Assembly (NCBI RefSeq): GCF_009831215.1
Contig: NZ_WUTW01000001.1
Coordinates: 744,001 to 808,000, forward strand
Reading direction: 5' to 3'
DNA length: 64,000 nt
Source of the DNA: Actinomadura rayongensis
GTDB taxonomy: Bacteria; Actinomycetota; Actinomycetes; Streptosporangiales; Streptosporangiaceae
Position 1 is the first letter of the stretch, and each line of letters starts with the position of its first letter. This document shows positions 59,901 to 64,000 of this stretch, piece after piece. The translations under genes and the position numbers were made by a program. Under the pieces are notes generated by a model, which saw nothing but the letters and a program-made list of their open reading frames with translations, made no database searches and was not told the DNA's origin.

Positions 59901-62069
59901 GTGTCCGCCCTCGCCCGCTGGTGCCTCCGGCACCGGGTCCTCGTGGTGCTGCTGTGGGTCGCGGCGCTCGTGGGCCTCGGCACCGCCTCCCAACTGGCCG
60001 GTACCAAGACCAACGACAGCTTCTCGCTCCCCGGCACCGAGTCCACCAAGGCCATGAACCTGCTGCTGCGGTCGATGCCCGCGCAGTCGGGCGCGTCGGC
60101 CTCCGTCGTGTGGCAGGCGGACGGCGACGTCCGCGCGCCCGCCGTCGCGAACCACATGAAGACCGCGCTCGCCGGCCTCGCCCGGATGGACGGCGTCGCG
60201 ACCATGACCAGCCCCTACACCCGGCAGGGCGCCCGCCAGATCAGCGCGGACGGGCACGTCGCCTACGCGTCCTTCACGTTCACGCGGCAGGAGCAAAACC
60301 TCGACAAGGAGGCCGTCCAGAAGTTCGTGGACGCCGCGCGGGCCGCGCGCGCCGACGGCCTGCGCGTCGAGGCGGGCGGCAACGCCGTCAGCGCGGTCGA
60401 GCGCGGCTCGCCGGGCAGCAGCGAGATCGTCGGCATCGTCGCCGCCGCCGTCGTGCTGTTCATCGCGTTCGGGTCGCTGATGGCGATGCTGCTGCCGATC
60501 GGGATCGCGATCGCGGGCGTCGGCACCGGGCTGATGACCGTCACGCTGCTCACGCACGTGCTGGACATCGGCGAGATCGGGCCGATCCTCGGCGCGCTCA
60601 TCGGGCTCGGCGTCGGCATCGACTACGCGCTGTTCATCGTCACGCGGCACCGCGCGAACCTCAAGGCGGGCATGGACGTGCGGGCGTCCGTCGTCAACGC
60701 CGTCGAGACGTCAGGACGGGCCGTGCTGTTCGCGGGCGGCACCGTCGTGATCGCGCTGCTCGGGCTGTTCGTGCTCGGGATGAGCTTCCTCAACGGCATG
60801 GCGGTGGCGTCGGCGACGACGGTCGTGTGCACGGTCCTCGCGTCGGTGACGCTGCTGCCCGCGCTGCTCGGCCTGCTCGGACGGCGGGTGCTGAGCCGCC
60901 GCGAGCGGCGCCGTCCGGCCGGGCACGCGACCGGACGCGGTGTGTGGGCGCGCTGGGCCGGGGTCGTGGAGCGGCGGCCGGTCGTGCTGTCGGTCCTCGC
61001 GGTCGCGCTCATCGCCGTGCTGTCGTTGCCGGTGCTGTCGCTGCGGCTGGGTTCGTCGGACGCGGGCAACGACCCGGCGTCGTCCACCACCCGCAAGGCG
61101 TACGACATGCTCGCCGACGGGTTCGGCCCCGGCTTCAACGGACCGCTCCAGCTCGTCGCGGAGACCCCGGCGCCGTCCGACCGGACCGCGCTGGAGGGCC
61201 TCGCGGCCAAGCTGGAGGGGAACGCGCACGTCGCGGCGGTGAACGTGCTGCCCGCCCGGCCGGGCGCGGCGCTCGGGATCGTCCAGGTGGTGCCGAAGAC
61301 GTCGCCGCAGTCCAAGGAGACCGCCGACCTCATCGGCCATCTGCGCGACCACGAGATCCCCGCCGCCGAGCGCGGGACGACGCTCCAGGTCTACGTCGGC
61401 GGCCCGACCGCGATCTTCGACGACTTCGCCGAGGTGATCACCGGCAAGCTGCCGCTGTTCCTCGGCGTGATCGTCGCGCTCGGGTTCGTGCTGCTGCTCG
61501 TCGCGTTCCGCAGCGTGCTCGTGCCGCTCACGGCCGCCGTCATGAACGTCATCGCGGCGGCGGCGTCGTTCGGGGTGGTCGTCGCGTTCTTCCAGTACGG
61601 CTGGGGATCGGACCCGCTCGGGCTCGGCGCGGCCGGGCCGGTCGAGGCGTTCCTGCCGGTGATCATGCTGTCGATCCTGTTCGGCCTGTCGATGGACTAC
61701 CAGGTGTTCCTCGTCAGCCGGATGCACGAGGAATGGGTCCACACGCGCGACAACCGGCGGGCCATCGCGGTCGGCCAGGCCGAGACCGGACGCGTCATCA
61801 CCGCCGCCGCCACGATCATGATCGCGGTGTTCACCGCGTTCGCGTTCGGCGGGCAGCGCGTCATCGGCGAGTTCGGGATCGGGCTCGCGGCGGCCGTCGC
61901 GCTGGACGCGTTCATCCTACGGACGGTGCTCGTCCCGGCCGTGATGCACCTGTTCGGCCGCGCGAACTGGTGGCTGCCGGGCTGGCTGGACCGGATCCTG
62001 CCGCGCGTCTCGGTGGAGGGGCCGTCCGGCGCGGACGAGCCGGAACGCCTCCAGCCCATCGGGGCCTGA
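59901..62069 (+). CDS. MMPL-family RND transporter
   Basis: 722 residues with two repeats, each a helix, a large outer loop and five helices (GLGVGIDYALFIVTRHR in the first, LFGLSMDYQVFLVSRMHEEW in the second, the conserved Asp-Tyr motifs). It uses proton flow to export lipids or hydrophobic drugs. GTG start with AAAGGAG eight bases upstream. Probably under the two-component system before it. Substrate unknown. Confidence 0.92.
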   Translation: MSALARWCLRHRVLVVLLWVAALVGLGTASQLAGTKTNDSFSLPGTESTKAMNLLLRSMPAQSGASASVVWQADGDVRAPAVANHMKTALAGLARMDGVATMTSPYTRQGARQISADGHVAYASFTFTRQEQNLDKEAVQKFVDAARAARADGLRVEAGGNAVSAVERGSPGSSEIVGIVAAAVVLFIAFGSLMAMLLPIGIAIAGVGTGLMTVTLLTHVLDIGEIGPILGALIGLGVGIDYALFIVTRHRANLKAGMDVRASVVNAVETSGRAVLFAGGTVVIALLGLFVLGMSFLNGMAVASATTVVCTVLASVTLLPALLGLLGRRVLSRRERRRPAGHATGRGVWARWAGVVERRPVVLSVLAVALIAVLSLPVLSLRLGSSDAGNDPASSTTRKAYDMLADGFGPGFNGPLQLVAETPAPSDRTALEGLAAKLEGNAHVAAVNVLPARPGAALGIVQVVPKTSPQSKETADLIGHLRDHEIPAAERGTTLQVYVGGPTAIFDDFAEVITGKLPLFLGVIVALGFVLLLVAFRSVLVPLTAAVMNVIAAAASFGVVVAFFQYGWGSDPLGLGAAGPVEAFLPVIMLSILFGLSMDYQVFLVSRMHEEWVHTRDNRRAIAVGQAETGRVITAAATIMIAVFTAFAFGGQRVIGEFGIGLAAAVALDAFILRTVLVPAVMHLFGRANWWLPGWLDRILPRVSVEGPSGADEPERLQPIGA

Positions 62070-62075
62070 ACGACG

Positions 62076-62110
62076 CGGTGGGCCGGGAGCCGCCCGCTCC
62101 CGGCCCGCCG
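62076..62110. terminator. Bidirectional terminator between MMPL and MFS genes
   Basis: 15-base arms (62076-62090 and 62096-62110) with one G-T pair and a 5-base loop. Confidence 0.8.
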
Positions 62111-62115
62111 CCGCG

Positions 62116-63786
62116 TCAGGCGTCCTTGTCCTTGGCGAACGCCGCGCCGGTGGTGCGCAGCGGCGTCTCCTTGACGAGGACCGACAGGACGAGCGCCAGC
62201 ACCAGCACGATCGCGCCGACGAGGAACGCCACGGTCAGCGCGCCGGTGAACCCGACCCGGAACGGGTGGGCGAGCGCGGGGTCCAGGCGGCCGAGGAACG
62301 ACATGTCGTTGAAGACGCCGGAGTTCCCGGACGTGGCGGCCTTCAGCGTCGCCGCCTGGTCCGGGTGGGCGCGGGCGGCGGCCTGGAACGCGGCCGTGCC
62401 CCGCGCGTCGGCGAACGCCGTCGAGATGCGGTCGGCGACCGTCGAGTAGACGATCGACAGGAACACCGCGACGCCGAGCGTGCCGCCCATCTGCCGGAAG
62501 AACGTCGTGGACGACGTCGCCACCCCGATGTCGCGCGGCGCGACGGAGTTCTGCATCGCGAGGACGATCGTCTGCATGTTCAGCCCGAGGCCCGCGCCGA
62601 CGACGAACATCCCGACGTTCACGTACGCCATGCCGGTGTCGGCCTCCAGCCGCGACAGCAGCAGCATCCCGACGACGAACAGCGCCGACCCGATGACCGG
62701 GAAGATCTTGTACCGGCCCGTCCGCGCGGTGATCTGGCCCGCCGTCATCGACAGGACGATGATCCCGAGCATCAGCGGCAGCGTGAGCAGCCCCGCCTTG
62801 GTGGGGGAGTAGCCCTTGACGAGCTGGAGGTAGAGCGGGATCAGCGTGATGCCGCCGAACATCCCGATGCCGAGGATCGCCGACTGCGTGACGCCGAGCG
62901 CGAACGTCCGGTTCCGGAACAGCCGGAACGGGAGCAGCGCGTCGTCGCCCGCGCGGTGCTCGGCGAGCAGGAACGCGACGATCCCGGCGACGCCGAGGCC
63001 GTAGCAGACGAGCGAGCCGGTGGCCGCCCAGCCCCACTCCCGGCCGCGCTCGGCGACCAGCAGCAGCGGGACCAGCGCGACGATCAGCGACGCCGCGCCC
63101 GCGTAGTCGATCCGGTGCGCCCGCGCCGCGTGCTCCAGGTGCAGGACCTTGGCGACGACGATGAGCGCGGCGATCCCGACCGGGACGTTCAGCAGGAAGA
63201 TCCAGCGCCAGCCCGCGACGCCGAGCAGCTGGTCCTGGCCGGCGAGCGCGCCGCCGACGACGGGGCCGAGCACGCTGGACGTGCCGAACACCGCCATGAA
63301 GTAGCCCTGGTACTTGGCGCGCTGGCGCGGCGGGATGATGTCGCCGGTGATCGCCAGGGCGAGCGACATCAGGCCGCCCGCGCCGATGCCCTGGAACGCG
63401 CGGAACGCCGCGAGCATGTACATCGAGGTCGAGAGCGTGCAGAGCGCCGACCCGAGGATGAACACCGAGATCGCGAAGAGGAAGAACGGCTTGCGTCCGT
63501 ACTGGTCGGACAGCTTGCCGTAGAGCGGCGTCGCGATCGTGGACGTGATGAGGAACGCCGTCGTCACCCACGCCTGCGCGGTGAGGCCGTCCAGGCTCTC
63601 GCCGATGCGGTAGATCGCCGTGGACACGACGGTCTGGTCCAGGGCGGCGAGGAACATGCCGAGCAGCAGCCCGGACAGGATCACGAGGATCTGGCGGTGG
63701 GAGTACCCGGTGCGCTCGGGCGCGGTCGGCGCCGCGCCGATGCCGGGTTGGACGGGTTCCGCCGGCGGGGCGGTGTCGGTCGTCAT
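62116..63786 (-). CDS. MFS drug exporter, DHA2 (EmrB/QacA) family
   Basis: 556 residues, 14 membrane helices. Motif D-like LAALDQTVVSTAIYRIG, motif A GKLSDQYGRKP and the GWRWIFLLNVPVG segment are diagnostic of 14-helix DHA2 drug/proton antiporters. The C-terminus has the usual outer loop before the last helix. A TetR- or MarR-like operator lies 150 bp upstream, but the regulator is outside the window. Confidence 0.93.
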   Translation of the reverse strand: MTTDTAPPAEPVQPGIGAAPTAPERTGYSHRQILVILSGLLLGMFLAALDQTVVSTAIYRIGESLDGLTAQAWVTTAFLITSTIATPLYGKLSDQYGRKPFFLFAISVFILGSALCTLSTSMYMLAAFRAFQGIGAGGLMSLALAITGDIIPPRQRAKYQGYFMAVFGTSSVLGPVVGGALAGQDQLLGVAGWRWIFLLNVPVGIAALIVVAKVLHLEHAARAHRIDYAGAASLIVALVPLLLVAERGREWGWAATGSLVCYGLGVAGIVAFLLAEHRAGDDALLPFRLFRNRTFALGVTQSAILGIGMFGGITLIPLYLQLVKGYSPTKAGLLTLPLMLGIIVLSMTAGQITARTGRYKIFPVIGSALFVVGMLLLSRLEADTGMAYVNVGMFVVGAGLGLNMQTIVLAMQNSVAPRDIGVATSSTTFFRQMGGTLGVAVFLSIVYSTVADRISTAFADARGTAAFQAAARAHPDQAATLKAATSGNSGVFNDMSFLGRLDPALAHPFRVGFTGALTVAFLVGAIVLVLALVLSVLVKETPLRTTGAAFAKDKDA

Positions 63787-63940
63787 GGTCGGGTCCTCTC
63801 GATGCGCCGCCGGGACCGGCGGGCAGGGCGGATGGGTCGAGCGGGGAGGGAGCCGCGCACGGCGGCCCGGACGGCCGGACGGTCAGGGGGTCCGGGGCCG
63901 GTCGGGGGCGTGCGGCGAGACGGCCTTTTCTAGCATAAAC

Positions 63941-63951
63941 GTGTATGACAC
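63941..63951. promoter_or_regulatory. Operator-like palindrome upstream of the MFS exporter
   Basis: GTGT-ATG-ACAC within an AT-rich patch (about 63930-63965) that differs sharply from its GC-rich surroundings. It likely holds the exporter promoter and a repressor site. Confidence 0.5.
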
Positions 63952-64000
63952 AGACAACTAATTAACCAGGGGCGGCCCGCCCGGTCCAGGAGTACTTCGG

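Overview
The window is chromosomal DNA of a high-GC Gram-positive actinomycete. The evidence is strong third-position GC bias, many GTG starts, an actinobacterial SigK/RskA-type sigma switch, a c-di-AMP riboswitch in front of a cell-wall hydrolase, PDWY-type cytochrome b and a BldC-like regulator. An Actinomadura/Streptosporangiales-like organism would fit, but the genus cannot be fixed from the sequence alone.

Left chromosomal part (1-26.6 kb). It starts with the tail of an MBL-fold hydrolase, a LysR/SDR divergent pair, purC, a DUF72 gene with an internal deletion, a membrane Mrr-like nuclease, an EamA/LysR pair and an orphan FkbH-like protein. A c-di-AMP riboswitch precedes a CHAP hydrolase, which converges on a metzincin-type protease. 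A two-gene polysaccharide module follows: a glycosyltransferase with degenerate receiver and GGDEF domains, plus an acyltransferase. Next is a sugar ABC transporter whose ATPase is frameshifted, then a serine hydrolase, a GH1 beta-glucosidase and a TetR regulator. A near-identical 20-bp element lies upstream of both the transporter/hydrolase pair and the glucosidase. Two secreted peptidases and a SLATT-like two-helix membrane protein precede a SigK-type locus (fasciclin lipoprotein, sulfite-oxidase-like molybdoenzyme, sigma factor, anti-sigma factor) with mirror-image promoters.

Integrated element (26,658-42,199). A perfect 46-bp direct repeat flanks about 15.5 kb. The right copy is the 3' half of an intact tRNA-Lys(CTT). 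The left copy is the displaced tRNA end. Inside are a tyrosine integrase and a small excisionase-like protein, paired GAGCGAAC repeats near both ends, an XRE/TPR regulator divergent from a primase-polymerase-domain protein and a truncated radical SAM gene, an APH-like kinase, a BldC-like protein, an RsbW-like ATPase, and a protein with two putative winged-helix domains. A 1.1-kb non-coding stretch carries 12-bp iterons, a palindrome and strong hairpins. Cargo at the two ends (a protein with a RHIM-like motif at the left; a DUF4238 protein and a HEPN-like protein at the right) looks like conflict or immunity genes. No transfer translocase or full replication initiator was recognised, so this is a decayed integrative element, a satellite or a passive island.

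Right chromosomal part (42.2-64 kb). After a G-rich tract come a glycosyltransferase / repeat protein / DUF2064 operon and a set of metal and stress proteins (ferritin-like, hemerythrin, ChaB-like, cysteine-rich DUF326). Between them is a tightly coupled operon joining cytochrome b, cytochrome oxidase subunit I, formate dehydrogenase alpha and beta subunits and an NrfD anchor, apparently a formate-to-oxygen chain. The window ends with a YjbR protein, a secreted BP74-like protein, a two-component system, an MMPL transporter and an MFS drug exporter.
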